Shown: positions 43,584 through 54,300 of the stretch, one piece after another
How positions within the stretch are numbered: the stretch's first letter is position 1
How the letters are laid out: each line of letters opens with the position of its first letter
Assembly: GCF_020682705.1 (NCBI RefSeq)
Contig: NZ_JAGTTN010000001.1
Coordinates: 310,001 to 374,000 of the forward strand
DNA: 64,000 bases
Source of the DNA: Microbacterium allomyrinae
Lineage (GTDB): Bacteria > Actinomycetota > Actinomycetes > Actinomycetales > Microbacteriaceae
Reading direction: 5' to 3'
Program-made: the position numbers and the translations under genes
Notes under the pieces: model-generated
The model's database searches: none
Told to the model about the DNA's origin: nothing
Seen by the model: only the letters and a program-made list of their open reading frames with translations

Positions 43584-43838
43584 ACGAACAACAATCAGCG
43601 ACTTATCTGTTCGCCGGTAGTGCCCTCATAGCGCGAGTCCATCGGCATCTGTGGAGCTGGCTCGTATGCATCGGCGACTCGCTCGCCCACGAATTCGGGA
43701 CCGTGTGATGTCGCCGACCAGTGGCGGGTCGTCTCACGGGCGGGAGACCGAGCGCGCACGCTCGCGCCGGGTCAGCTACTCGGAGCGTGTCATAGACGAG
43801 CAGCCTCGTGTAGCGGGCAGGTCGGGCACGCGCCGCAG
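43584..43838. other. Gap after the toxin-antitoxin-chaperone operon
   Basis: 255 bases in which I see no convincing gene, terminator or repeat. A 63-codon frame from 43651 is Arg-rich and looks accidental. Confidence 0.5.
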
Positions 43839-44414
43839 TTAGTCGTATTCGCTTGCATCCATCGGCATCGGAATCTCATTCGGATCGGGCTCGTAATCGA
43901 CCGGGCTGTAATCCATCTGGCCGGTGGTTACCCACCTGCGCACTCGCCCCGTAATCGTCCAGACGAGCGTTGAATGGTCCCTCTCCCTTTCTGAGTCCGT
44001 CGGTCCGTCTCCAACGAACGACCGCACGAGACTCCTGTCGAACAACTCATCCTCAACCGTGACGATCCAGCGCGCGACGGCCGTCGCGCCCGCGCCAGCC
44101 GTAGCCGCGCTGGTGAACAGACGATTGTCCGCTCCGAACACCGGATCGCGTCGTCGGTGTGCGTCGTCGAGGCGAGGATCCAGATAGTCACCCACCGCAA
44201 CCGCGAACGCGGCACGCCGATTGCGTTCGCGGTCGTTGCGATCGAGGCGCGCCAGTCGCCACGTCACGTAGATGGCGGCGACGGCAACGGCGAACGAACC
44301 GATGGCACCCAGCATCGGAATGCCGGCATCTATCCACCATTCAGCTGTCCACAACTCGGGAGCGGGATCGATGAGGTACACGGGCACAGGCGTCGGATCG
44401 GCAAACGGAAGCAC
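43839..44414 (-). CDS. Single-helix membrane protein of unknown function
   Basis: 191 residues from GTG 44414. One transmembrane helix (about 27-50, MLGAIGSFAVAVAAIYVTWR) and an Arg/Asp-rich cytosolic part ending DPNEIPMPMDASEYD. Start chosen because TACTGT (44426-44421) lies 6 bases upstream. Nothing recognisable; it is typical cargo of accessory regions. Confidence 0.5.
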   Translation of the reverse strand: MLPFADPTPVPVYLIDPAPELWTAEWWIDAGIPMLGAIGSFAVAVAAIYVTWRLARLDRNDRERNRRAAFAVAVGDYLDPRLDDAHRRRDPVFGADNRLFTSAATAGAGATAVARWIVTVEDELFDRSLVRSFVGDGPTDSERERDHSTLVWTITGRVRRWVTTGQMDYSPVDYEPDPNEIPMPMDASEYD

Positions 44415-44588
44415 TTCGCCACAGTATCGACGAACGGGGGCGCAGCTGGGCTTCGAGTTCCGAAGCAACTCGAGAATTGGGCCTCGCGCATCAGCGAAGT
44501 ACGTCTTGTAGTTGCCGCTCCGGTCCTTTTGCCTGGTCAAAGGCTCCCAGTTCGGCCAGCGTGGGGGACTGCGCCCTCACTGTTATGG

Positions 44589-45821
44589 TCAAATATCGTC
44601 GAGTGAACGCTCCACGTAGTCGCCGACGAGCGACCACCAGCTGGAGTATCGGTCTGCGCTGGAAAGCCCCAGCACCAGAGAGCCCGGCGGCATGTCCGAC
44701 TGGTCGGCAGGGATAGACGCGACCTCAATGAACGGGATGTCCACCTGGCTCATGCTGAGTTCCGGCTCGTCCGCCAACCATCCTTGATGGTCATGGCGGG
44801 GCGGCCTGAGGACGTCCAGGATCGCCGGGAGAGTCTCGCGCACGAGGTTGTCCAGGTCCTTAGAGTGACCGGGCTTATCGAACAGGATCATCGAGACACC
44901 GCTTCGCGCCCGGAGGGGCAGCAGGCCTGGGAAGCGGTCTCTACGGTCCTCGAGAATCCTTCGAAGCCGCCGTTCGAACTCTCGGGTCTCGCCCCGTTCA
45001 GGAAGCGTCCCCAGATCAAAGATGTACGGGCAGTAGGCCAGGCGCGAGCGCGCAGCCTTCCACACGCCGAACCGGTCCACAGGTAGTTCGGTGAACAACG
45101 AGGAGAACACGAGGTCGACGTGCTGCTGTTGCTGGGCTTGATCGCGATAGTCGATCTGGTTCGCTATCTGACGGAATCGTGCCCCCTCCTCTTGGTCGTT
45201 GGGGTCAAACAGCGCCTGATAGTCCAGCAGCTGATCTCGTTCGAAGTCGGCATAGAACCTGGAACGCCGACTTTCGCCGTAGACCGCTTTGTGAGAGTCC
45301 CACGCTTCTTCGAGATTGTTCGCCACGCGCAGATCGTGCAGCACGCTGGACCGTGGCTGCGCGGTGATGGAGATGCTCGCGCCGCAAGGATCAACCGCAT
45401 TCGTCACGGGCGGTGCAATCTCACCCCAGAACGCAAGGGACGCGGGATCGCTGGGCGGGCGCCCGATCCGGGCGAACAGCAGCTTCACCTGCTTGTCGTC
45501 TCGATACACAAGGCCGGTGAGTTCGTCCAGCAGCCACTTGCACGCACTGTCGATGCGTGCCCCGTTGCGGGAGGCACTGTTCACAAAGATGTCGAGCGCT
45601 ATGTCCGCCCGCGGCTTAGGCCAATTTGTCTGCTCGCGCGCGTAGCGGGCGAGCGTGTCCGTCTCGAACGCGAGTCGCAGCGCTTGCCGCGCCTTCTCTT
45701 GTGACCCCTTCCGCATCTTCTTCGTTGGGGCCTCGGTGTTCAACGTCACACGCAGCGACGCCATCCGTCTGCGATACAGCCGGATGTGTTCGCCGGCATC
45801 GCTCTGCCAGAAGGTAGTCAC
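44589..45821 (-). CDS. Protein with two RusA-like halves
   Basis: 410 residues. The N-terminal half reads ADIALDIFVN, then ARIDSACKWLLDELTGLVYR and DDKQVKLLFARI, which follows the RusA Holliday-junction resolvase pattern (D, then D..K.LLD.L.G..y.DD.qV). The C-terminal half has RSGVSMILFDKPGHSKDLDN and LVRETLPAILDVL, a second 'DlDNl.r.iL..l' signature. The spacer (about 150-270) is unassigned. RusA enzymes cut phage or element recombination junctions as dimers; a fused pair could act as one chain. GTG 45821 follows CACAAT by 6 bases. Confidence 0.45.
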   Translation of the reverse strand: MTTFWQSDAGEHIRLYRRRMASLRVTLNTEAPTKKMRKGSQEKARQALRLAFETDTLARYAREQTNWPKPRADIALDIFVNSASRNGARIDSACKWLLDELTGLVYRDDKQVKLLFARIGRPPSDPASLAFWGEIAPPVTNAVDPCGASISITAQPRSSVLHDLRVANNLEEAWDSHKAVYGESRRSRFYADFERDQLLDYQALFDPNDQEEGARFRQIANQIDYRDQAQQQQHVDLVFSSLFTELPVDRFGVWKAARSRLAYCPYIFDLGTLPERGETREFERRLRRILEDRRDRFPGLLPLRARSGVSMILFDKPGHSKDLDNLVRETLPAILDVLRPPRHDHQGWLADEPELSMSQVDIPFIEVASIPADQSDMPPGSLVLGLSSADRYSSWWSLVGDYVERSLDDI

Positions 45822-46113
45822 GAACCGATTGTGAACTACCCCGTCGACACCGCCCACGCCAGAGTCTGTTAGCCGACCTCTACTGGGAGCTCAGTCGTTT
45901 GTACCCAGCGGAGGACTGGCGTGCGACGAGACGTTGTCGCAACAGGCAAGGACAGGCGGTCGACGAGCTTCCCGAGCATTACTGGAACGCAGCCCACGGG
46001 CCCGACTATCGGCCCGCGCGCAGCACGAAAGCGGCGCCGCGATCGGGCATGCTCCGGTCTTGCCTGCGGCGATGCATCCACGTATTCGGTCTGCGCGACA
46101 ATATCTTTCAAGC

Positions 46114-46560
46114 ATGCCGCCGTACGTCACCGATTGGATCTCGAGCATCGCCTCTCTCGTTGGCGGGTTGGCCGGCGTCGGCGCGCTCATCGTGTCGTTC
46201 CTGAGCTATCGCAAGTCGAACCAGGCCCTTGCCTCCGAAAAGGACACCCTCGACTCGGTGAGCGCCACGCTCGACGCGGTGGAGGCCCTGGGAGCGCTCG
46301 ACAGCGAAACGCGGGCCGAGCGTCAGGGGGTCGCCGTCGACGGTGCGGGGATCACCGAGAAACCGCATGCTGACACGGCGGGTAAGGAAGGCTTCGAGGC
46401 TGCTCTTGAGGATGCGCAGGAGAAGCTCGCTACTGCCAGAAGTCGCATATTCCGCGTCACCTGCCCATACTGCGGGACCAAACTTGGCCCCTTCTCGCGG
46501 ATCTCGAGCGGTCTTCTCAAGTGTGGAAATTGTGGGCGACCGTTCAACGTCCGGGTCTAG
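46114..46560 (+). CDS. Membrane-anchored coiled-coil protein with a C-terminal zinc ribbon
   Basis: 148 residues: transmembrane helix about 6-31 (SSIASLVGGLAGVGALIVSF), an acidic helical coiled coil (about 38-115) and a final CPYCGTKLGPFSRISSGLLK, CGNCGRPFNV ribbon with two CxxC pairs. Leaderless: TATCTT (46102-46107) 6 bases before ATG 46114. No family known to me. The 292-base gap to its left holds nothing recognisable. Confidence 0.6.
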   Translation: MPPYVTDWISSIASLVGGLAGVGALIVSFLSYRKSNQALASEKDTLDSVSATLDAVEALGALDSETRAERQGVAVDGAGITEKPHADTAGKEGFEAALEDAQEKLATARSRIFRVTCPYCGTKLGPFSRISSGLLKCGNCGRPFNVRV

Positions 46561-46894
46561 GGGCAGTGAAGCCTGTTCCGCGATGTGCTCAACAAGCCCG
46601 CGCCGGCTACCTCGCCATCGGTAGCTCCCGATCGCAGGCTTTCGAGCTGTCGGATCGCGTTTTGACACGTCGCAACCCGACATCCGGCACGGAGACTTCA
46701 ACGGAACCGACACATGGGTTTGCTACAGCGACGATTGAGTTGGAACGTGCCAGCGAGCGGCGTTCGGCGCCGAGCGATTCTCTCGACATCCTCTGCGGGC
46801 TAATCCGGCGGGGTGTTCGAGAGAACCGAGATGAACTCCGTCGGATCTCTTGTATAGAGCGTTAGCGGTCGTGGTGAGTGAATATGATCCGGTC
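46561..46894. promoter_or_regulatory. Gene-free gap ending in a consensus -10 (TATGAT)
   Basis: 334 bases with no supported gene. Its right end has TATGAT (46883-46888) 6 bases before the next ATG, a near-consensus leaderless promoter. Confidence 0.5.
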
Positions 46895-48088
46895 ATGGTT
46901 CAAGCCGCGGCTATCGATGTCATCAACTACGTCGAGTCATACTGGGACGAGACACTCACCCGCGCACTTGTCAGCCGGATCACGGCTTGGGATGATTCGG
47001 AACTCGATCGGTTCTACTCGGGCTGGCCCGCCCAAGCTTCGGAACCGAGTGGACTCTGGGCTGACCTGCCGGAATTGCGGAGGGGTCAAGTCCGCCCTAT
47101 CGTCGGTGCCGCCACGTCGCCGAGCACCGAGCTCGAGTTGGCGCCGCTCCTTCTCCTGTATGTCGAGAGCGTGCTGGTGGACGCCGGGCCGTTGCTGCCG
47201 ACCTGGACGCTATCTTCGACACGGCGACACCCTGTCAAAGACCGCTGGGAGATCCTCCACAACCTCGGTTGGCTCGCCGCGATGCGTCCTCTCGTCATAG
47301 ATGGCTCGGTGCTGTTCACCAATAAGGTTGTCGGACTGCACCCGTCCGCCTTTGTTCCCTTGATGCGAACGATTGACGCAACCAAGAAGGCCGATTGGAA
47401 GGGAACGGAGTTCGAGGGGGTGAGCAAATCCGCTCGCCGGGATCAGGCGTACATGTTGGCGAGTGCATTTGCCGCCAACGTTGAATCGGCGCGTCGGCGT
47501 CACGGGACGCTCTTGGCACTCGAGGCGGTCGAGGAGCGTCTGTATCGACTCTCGTTCGGCAATCGAGAGTCGGTCAGCGCGCGCGCTTCGCGACTCGCGC
47601 AACTTGGCCGGTGGTCCGTTCCAGCGTTCCGAGGCGACGCATCTGACTTGGTGGCCATCCGTAACTCTGACAGATTCGCCGAATGGCGATCAGCGCTCTC
47701 GCGCGGGCTCGACGAGATTTCGAAGCTCAGTGACGAAGTAGACGGCGACACAGAGTCTCGCGGCATCTTGGCCGAAGAACTCGCAGCATCGTTTCGCGGG
47801 CTCGAGCATGAGACGGCCAGATCACCGGTTCTGCGCTCCTTGAACGTTGGCTGGAAGGGCCTCGCCGTCGGTGGCGTGCTGGGAGCCGCCGAAGGAACGC
47901 TGACGGGCAATGCAATGGGGGGGCTTGTGACCGGGGCGGCGGCGCTCGCAGGCGGTGTGATCGACGGTTACCTCCAAGCCGCGCAGAAGCGTGCCGACGC
48001 GAAGGCTGTCTGGGATGTTGTGATGTCGTTTCGGGACTGGGGTGGGTTCACTCCTCCAGCAATGAGAGCCAGGTCCCGCCCCGAGTGA
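46895..48088 (+). CDS. Unknown protein with C-terminal glycine-rich hydrophobic segment
   Basis: 397 residues. The N-terminal 300 residues are mixed helical without a recognised domain; about 325-375 is hydrophobic and Gly/Ala-rich (GLAVGGVLGAAEGTLTGNAM, GGLVTGAAALAGGVIDGYLQ), possibly two membrane-inserting helices as in pore-forming or effector proteins. Start ATG 46895 follows TATGAT by 6 bases. It lies alone between the ribbon protein and the relaxase. Function not inferred. Confidence 0.6.
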   Translation: MVQAAAIDVINYVESYWDETLTRALVSRITAWDDSELDRFYSGWPAQASEPSGLWADLPELRRGQVRPIVGAATSPSTELELAPLLLLYVESVLVDAGPLLPTWTLSSTRRHPVKDRWEILHNLGWLAAMRPLVIDGSVLFTNKVVGLHPSAFVPLMRTIDATKKADWKGTEFEGVSKSARRDQAYMLASAFAANVESARRRHGTLLALEAVEERLYRLSFGNRESVSARASRLAQLGRWSVPAFRGDASDLVAIRNSDRFAEWRSALSRGLDEISKLSDEVDGDTESRGILAEELAASFRGLEHETARSPVLRSLNVGWKGLAVGGVLGAAEGTLTGNAMGGLVTGAAALAGGVIDGYLQAAQKRADAKAVWDVVMSFRDWGGFTPPAMRARSRPE

Positions 48089-48301
48089 GTACGTTCACGC
48101 GCCGGCGTAGTGCGGTTTCTCCAGCTCGCTTTCGGAGCGGGGGCAATTCGCGTCTGCAGACCGATGGGCCAGCGCTCGAATGCCGGTCCTCCATCAGAAC
48201 AGGCGAAGAGATGTCGCCAAGGCGCTGATGCCTCATCCGACCCCCACCGGGATAACCGGCACGAAAGCTTGCCCGCTGAGCGCCCCGCCGATCGAACGCC
48301 G

Positions 48302-51046
48302 CTACATCCCGATCCCACGCCCCGCACTCGGCGCCCCAACAACCGGACCCGTCGCCATCGCCGCCAAGTCCCGCGCCCGCGCCGCGCGCCGCAACTCCGC
48401 CTGAGCCGCGCGCACAGCATCCTGCATCGTCAGTTCCGGTGTGCCGCGCTGCATCGACTCGGCGAGAGACTCGCGGGTGGCGGCATCCGTCCGCGCGACC
48501 ACGATCGCGATGTTGTGCACCCGCCCGCGAGTGAGGCCTACGTACAGTCCCGCCGCGTCCACATCCGGCCCGACCACCGACGCATCGGCTGTGTCGCCCT
48601 GCACGCCATGCACCGTCGACGCGTAGGCAAGTTGCAGGTGCTCCCGCGCATACTCGGCAGACACTCGCCGCAACTCGCCGCTGTCGGCAACCGACACAAG
48701 ATCGACGAAGTCCTCGCGGATGCCGCGCACGATCCACTGCGCACGATTCTCGACACCGGTGAGCCGATCGTTGCGGCGGGTTTGGACGGTGTCGCCGACG
48801 AGGATGCGCTGCTCCTCCATCCCCGCCGCGACCACGCCGGGATCCAGCTCGCCGTGATCGACTCGCCGCTGCTGGATCGCGTCGTTGATGGCATCCGCCT
48901 CAGCGTTGGTACCGGAAACCAACGTCACCCGCTTGCCACGCCCGTGCCACTCGAAGTAGGCGTCGATCATCCGCTCACGCGCCGCATCGTGATGATCGAC
49001 CCGCTCGACGTGACCGCGTTCCGCAAGCTCACCGGCAACCGCCAATGCATGCTCGCGATCACTCGCGTCTCGCAGCCGGAGCGTGAGCGCCGCGTACTCG
49101 GGATCGCGGAACCGATGCACCGTATCGAGCTCAACCGCGGCATTCGCGTGCCGAATCGCCGAACCCATCGCACCGGAATGTCCGACCGGCAACGCCTGGT
49201 GCGGGTCACCGACGAACGCAAGCCCGACCCCCTGCTCGATCGCGAGGTCGACGAGGACGTTCGCAGTCTGCAGATCGACCATGCCCGCTTCATCGACCAC
49301 GATCCGATCGCGAGAACGCAACACGTACTGCGTCGGCCCGCCATATGTGGCACCCGTGCTGGGATCGACCTCCCCGACACGCAATCGTGTCCACACCTTC
49401 GCACCGGCCTCATCGGCACCCCACCGGTAGCCGTGGTCTGCGAGCAGTGCATGAATACTGGATGCCGCAGCCCCGACCTCGCGAGACGCCACCGACGCCG
49501 CTTTCCGGGTCGGAGCGACGACGAGCATCCGCCGCCGTTGCGCCCCGAGCGCGGCGAACGCAACGCGCAGCATCGTCGTCTTGCCTGTCCCGGCGGGGCC
49601 GGTGACCGTGACGAGCCCGTCGGTCCCGGCGATCGCGCACGCGGCGACGCTTTGCGAAGCATCCAGTGTCGAGAAGTCCTCGTTCGACGCGAAGCGATGC
49701 AACTCGTTCGGCAGAAGTGAGCGCCCCGGCTGGGCGAGCACGTCAAGGCGTCCGGCGAGGCGCACCTTGGCCCGCACCGTCTCGGTGGCCATGAAGGCCT
49801 TCACGGGCGCGGGCGGAACCTCCGCAACGAGCCGATAGACGGCCTTCGCGGCGCGCGTCGTGATCTCGACGATCACGCCGTCGAGCTGATCGCGCGGCGC
49901 AACGATGCCGGTGCGTGAGAGCGCGCGTGTTGCGCCGGCGCGAATGTCGAAGGTGCTGAACCGCCCGCCACATGATGTGGAGCGTTCGTCCGCATCCACG
50001 ATCGCCGCAGCAGCGAGCAGATCCAGATCGAGGGCGTGCAGGTCCGTCGAAGCGACTGCAATCGGTGCACGCGCGGTGATCAGGCTCGGATCGATCGCCG
50101 CGATCTCGTCACGGACGCGCGACTCCCACGACATCTCGTCGAGGTCGGCCGGCTTGTTCGGTCGCGCTACCGCCCACGCGCGCCGGTCAATCTGATGCAG
50201 CGCCTCCACGCTCGGCCCCGATCCAGAGTGGCCCGCCGACCACTCCGCGATCAGGCGGGCTCGGTTCGCCTCGATCTGCGCCGACCGACGCGAGAGCGGG
50301 CGGACGGCGCCGGCGAGTTCGGCGATCTCGCCCGAGTCGTCGAGTCTGTACCCGTGACGCGCAAGGGCGGCGATCCACGCGGGATCTGCGCGGGCGGCGA
50401 GCTCACCTTCCGCGTTAACGACGGTATGCAGCTTCATCGCAACGCGCGAGTCGAGGTTCGACCATTTGCCGTCCGCGCCGAGCACTTTGATGTTCAGCCA
50501 GAGGTGGCGGTGGATGTGCGGGTCGAGCGCCCGGGATCGGCGGTGCTGCAGCTCGACGACCTCGATACGCGTGATGTCCTCGCGGACGAGCCCACCATGC
50601 CCGCGCCGCGCGTTGAGCTCGGTCTGCCACGTGAGAAGGATGCGTTCACGCAGCCGGTCTTGCAACGCCTCGAACTCGCCCGCGAGCTCGGGATGCAGCA
50701 GCGCCGCGATGCTGAACGACTTCGGGTGATTGAGCGTTCCGTCGAGCACCAGGTCGGCATCAGGGCTCAGCCGCTGGTGGCCTCGCTCCTCCCCCGTGAC
50801 CGGGTCGTGCCCGGTGAGCCAGACACGAAGGCCCCCGGCGGTGAGTTCGTCTTTGCCGATCCTGCCGCTCGCGACGATGAATCGGGTGACGGTGGAATCG
50901 GATGCTGCGCCATACGCCTCGAGCGCTTCGGCGCCCGCCGAGTAGGGCATGTGGGCGTCGCACGTGCCCTCGAGAGCGTACGAGATCGCCTGCCGGACCC
51001 CGCGGGAATCGGCACCCCTCTTCCATCGCTCCAGACCTCCGCGCAT
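48302..51046 (-). CDS. MobF-type conjugative relaxase-helicase (TrwC/TraA-like)
   Basis: 914 residues. Relaxase domain (about 1-300): NHPKSFSIAALLHPELAGEF and DPHIHRHLWLNIKV, the three-histidine metal motif near 180. Helicase domain (SF1, about 460-870): VTVTGPAGTGKTTMLRVAF near 480, IVVDEAGMVDLQTANVLVDL, FVGDPHQALPVG, STVHGVQGDTAD and AGLYVGLTRGRVHN. The N-terminal end is shorter than usual MobF proteins, and the catalytic tyrosine is not obvious (AISYALEG is a candidate). It nicks and unwinds a plasmid or element for transfer, so this DNA came by conjugation. Confidence 0.8.
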   Translation of the reverse strand: MRGGLERWKRGADSRGVRQAISYALEGTCDAHMPYSAGAEALEAYGAASDSTVTRFIVASGRIGKDELTAGGLRVWLTGHDPVTGEERGHQRLSPDADLVLDGTLNHPKSFSIAALLHPELAGEFEALQDRLRERILLTWQTELNARRGHGGLVREDITRIEVVELQHRRSRALDPHIHRHLWLNIKVLGADGKWSNLDSRVAMKLHTVVNAEGELAARADPAWIAALARHGYRLDDSGEIAELAGAVRPLSRRSAQIEANRARLIAEWSAGHSGSGPSVEALHQIDRRAWAVARPNKPADLDEMSWESRVRDEIAAIDPSLITARAPIAVASTDLHALDLDLLAAAAIVDADERSTSCGGRFSTFDIRAGATRALSRTGIVAPRDQLDGVIVEITTRAAKAVYRLVAEVPPAPVKAFMATETVRAKVRLAGRLDVLAQPGRSLLPNELHRFASNEDFSTLDASQSVAACAIAGTDGLVTVTGPAGTGKTTMLRVAFAALGAQRRRMLVVAPTRKAASVASREVGAAASSIHALLADHGYRWGADEAGAKVWTRLRVGEVDPSTGATYGGPTQYVLRSRDRIVVDEAGMVDLQTANVLVDLAIEQGVGLAFVGDPHQALPVGHSGAMGSAIRHANAAVELDTVHRFRDPEYAALTLRLRDASDREHALAVAGELAERGHVERVDHHDAARERMIDAYFEWHGRGKRVTLVSGTNAEADAINDAIQQRRVDHGELDPGVVAAGMEEQRILVGDTVQTRRNDRLTGVENRAQWIVRGIREDFVDLVSVADSGELRRVSAEYAREHLQLAYASTVHGVQGDTADASVVGPDVDAAGLYVGLTRGRVHNIAIVVARTDAATRESLAESMQRGTPELTMQDAVRAAQAELRRAARARDLAAMATGPVVGAPSAGRGIGM

Positions 51047-51336
51047 GGCGCCAGAGTAGGCTAGGTTTTGCTGGTTATCCAGGGATTTTTCTGCGATGCA
51101 GGTAACTGTAGCAAAGCGGTTTCAAAGGGCGTCGTCCACCGTGGGTGCCTGCGTGCATTGTTGTTCTAGCGTCCTGTCGACGTCGGCGTGATTCGCGGAG
51201 TTCAGTTCGCTCGCTGGCCTGGCTCGATCTCTCGAATGGCATCAGTTGGATTCCACGCTGCGCGCCGTTCTCGGTGGTCGTGGGCAGGCTCGATAACGTA
51301 GCGTTCACGAGAGGCAGACCGGCTTGGGGGCAATGA
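51047..51336. other. Divergent region between relaxase and defence operon
   Basis: 290 bases. An oriT would be expected near a relaxase gene; I see no clear nic-flanking inverted repeat. GGGGG at 51326-51330 precedes the GTG start of the ATPase-helicase gene and may be its ribosome site. Confidence 0.4.
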
Positions 51337-54300
51337 GTGGCTGATTCGACAACGACGTGGGAGCCAGACCCCGCGCTCATTCTCGAGATTGAAGACCAAT
51401 TCGACCGAGCCATCGGATCGTACAAAGCTGATCCCAAACTGGTGATTGAGCACGCCAATCTTGAAGAGTCCATCCGGGTCGGAGGATACGCAAACCGGAC
51501 ATTGCTGGAACTGGTTCAGAACGCTGCCGATGCGATGGCGGGGACGGCGCCCGGCGAAGACAAGCTCGGCCGGGTCGAGATCGTTCTCGACCCGGCGACG
51601 AAGACCCTCTACTGCGCCAACTCTGGCCGACCTTTTTCTAAGTCCGGGCTCGAGGCGATGTCGCACGCGTATCTGAGCGCGAAGCGCGGCGATGAGATCG
51701 GTCGCTTCGGGTTGGGATTCAAGTCAGTCCTCGCGCTCACCGACTTTCCGCAGGTCCTCAGTCGGAGCGTGTCATTCGAGTACAACTCCCCTACTGCGAC
51801 GGATGCGATTCGAGCCGTTGGATCGGCCGCACGCCGCCTTCCCATCTTGCGTACAGCGACGCCCCTGGACGCGCAAAGTGTGATTTCCGATGAGCCGCTC
51901 TTGAGGTCACTCGCCGGATGGGCCACGACCATCGTCCGGCTCCCGGGGGTGAGAAGCATCGAACGCTTGGAAGCTGAGATGAGGTCGTTTGCTTCGGAGT
52001 TCTTACTCTTCGTGAGCGCTGTGCGTGAGGTGCATCTCCGTGTGCTCGGCGATGAGGGCTTCGAAACTAGCCACATCTCGCGCGATCTCGGCGACGGACT
52101 GTTCAAGATCGAGCGTCCGGATGGAAGCGGCGACGAGTGGATAGTCGGCGAACGGATGCACGCGCCTTCGCCTGCAGCTCGACGTGAGGTTGGCGAAGCG
52201 GTTTCACGCGACGAGATCAAGGTGAGCGTCGCAATACCGCTGAAACCTCGCCGCTCGGGCACCCGAGACAAGGATGACCGGGGTACACAGATCGGTCAGT
52301 TTTGGAGCTACTTCCCTCTCCAGGACAACACGTCGGCGACTGGCTTCTTTAACGCCCCTTGGAGCGTCAACGACGACCGCACGACTTTGCTTCGCAACGG
52401 GTATAACCGAGAAATCCTGTCGACGATGGCTGACCTATTCATCGAACTCGTGCCTCGCGTGAGCACGGAGGACGATCGCGCCGCTCACCTCGACTATCTT
52501 CCCGCCCGCGGTCGAGAGGAGCGGTCCTACGGTGACTCCATCTTGTGCACCGACGTGCCACGCCTCGCTGGGTCCACCGCCATCGTGCCTGATAGCACTG
52601 GAGCGCTCCGCTTCGCCTCGGAGTTGGTCCCCCTCGACTTCGGCGCGAGCGACGACCTAAAGGTCGATGAAGCTGCTCACAAGGCTTGGATCGAGTCCCC
52701 GAATACAGGCGCGGACGTGCCTCATTGGAAGTGCTACACGTCAAACCAAAGGACTAGCCGGCTTAGTGAGGTGTTCGCTGCCACCGCTGATCCCGAACTG
52801 TTCTTCGAGGAGGCCGGGCCTCGCGCCCGTCGCATTGAGAACGCCCTGAAGTCTCTGCCCAAACGGGGGATACTTTCGTGGCTCTTGGAGTGGGCTGACG
52901 GGTCCCACATTGTGTCATCGGCCAACGCATTCCGTTTCACTTTCGACCGACGTACCCACCCGACTCTCTCAGACGCCCGCGTCATTCCGACATCCGGCGG
53001 TTTCAAGGGCCTGAGGGACAAAGACACGGTCTTCCTCCGGCGAGCGGAGGACCTGGAAATCGAGGGCGCTCAATTCGTCGAAGCCGAATTCCTGGCGCAT
53101 GGCGAGATGGAGAGGAGCCTGCGCGAATGTGGATTCCGCGATCTCGACCCGGTAGCAATTCTCAATGCGAGAATCACGAAGCTGACGCCGACCGCAGATA
53201 CTGCCCTCCAAAGCAAGTTCTGGGATGCGGTGGTTGGCGTAAGCACGCGGGAAGCGATGGACGTGATCGCGGCCCACCCGCTGGCCGTCGTTCTCGTCCC
53301 CACCCGTGATGGGGGGTGGGCTTGGCCGCAGCAGGTCGTCGACCTAGATGAAGCGCTGCCCGCCGCCGATGGAAGGCTGCTCCTGGAACGGGACCATTGC
53401 CTACCAGTGATCGCCCACGCCCTGGGAGTTGTGCGTGCACCGCGAGAGAACTTCCCATTTGAGGACGAATTCGCGGCTGAGGCGTATCAAGAAGCGGTTA
53501 TTGCGGAACTGAACTCCCGCTTGAGTCAAGGCGATCGGCCGATCGAACGTATCGCGTTGTACCCTCGAAAGGCTACCTCACCAGGCCCATTTTCCGTTCT
53601 GCTCCTCCTTGCCGAGTCCGCCGCTAGCGAATCAGTCCGAGAGCAATGGACGCGCGGTCTCTTGGAGTTCGGTGATGACCCTTGGGACTGTGAAGATAGC
53701 GACACCGGAGCAAGTTACTCGGTTAGTTCACCCGTTAGGTGGGCTGTGGACAATGTTGGGATGCTTAAGTCGAGCCGAGGCTACCGCCGACCGGGAGCCA
53801 TCGTGTCGGGATCTCTCATCAAGTTCGACGGCCTCCTGCCGCTCTTTCGTGGACCTCGACAGGTCGAGGATGCACTGGGCCTGCCTGATGAGCTTGATTC
53901 GGTGCCGGCGGACGTGCTGCAAGAGGCACTCGAACACGAACTGTATCCTCCTGCACTCAAGGATGATGTCCTTGCCGAATTCACGTTGCACGCTTCGCGA
54001 ATCGCCTATCCCACCTCCCGGCCTCAACGCATACCGGCGAGGGTGCACCGCGCGATTGAATCTCGGCCGCCAAACTCTGTGTATCTCGCGAGCACTGACG
54101 AGCAGGAAGTCTTTCTTCAGTCCAGACAACGTCCGTACCTTCGCGTTACCCCCGACGACGTGGACGAGTTCGTCGAGAGCCTTGGATGCAGACGGTTCGA
54201 GGACAGCTTCTCGTTCTCGATGGTCGTCGAGGGCCAGCAGGAACCGCAACGCATTCTCGACACCTACACGGGCCTCCGCAGTGAGTTCGGCTCCAAACTG

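Noticed and set aside
43651..43842. 63-codon frame in the gap after the SecB-like gene
   Set aside because: Arg-rich, no promoter or ribosome site, no resemblance.
48110..49720. A 536-codon plus-strand frame opposite the relaxase
   Set aside because: Shadow of the MobF gene, which has clear motifs on the minus strand.
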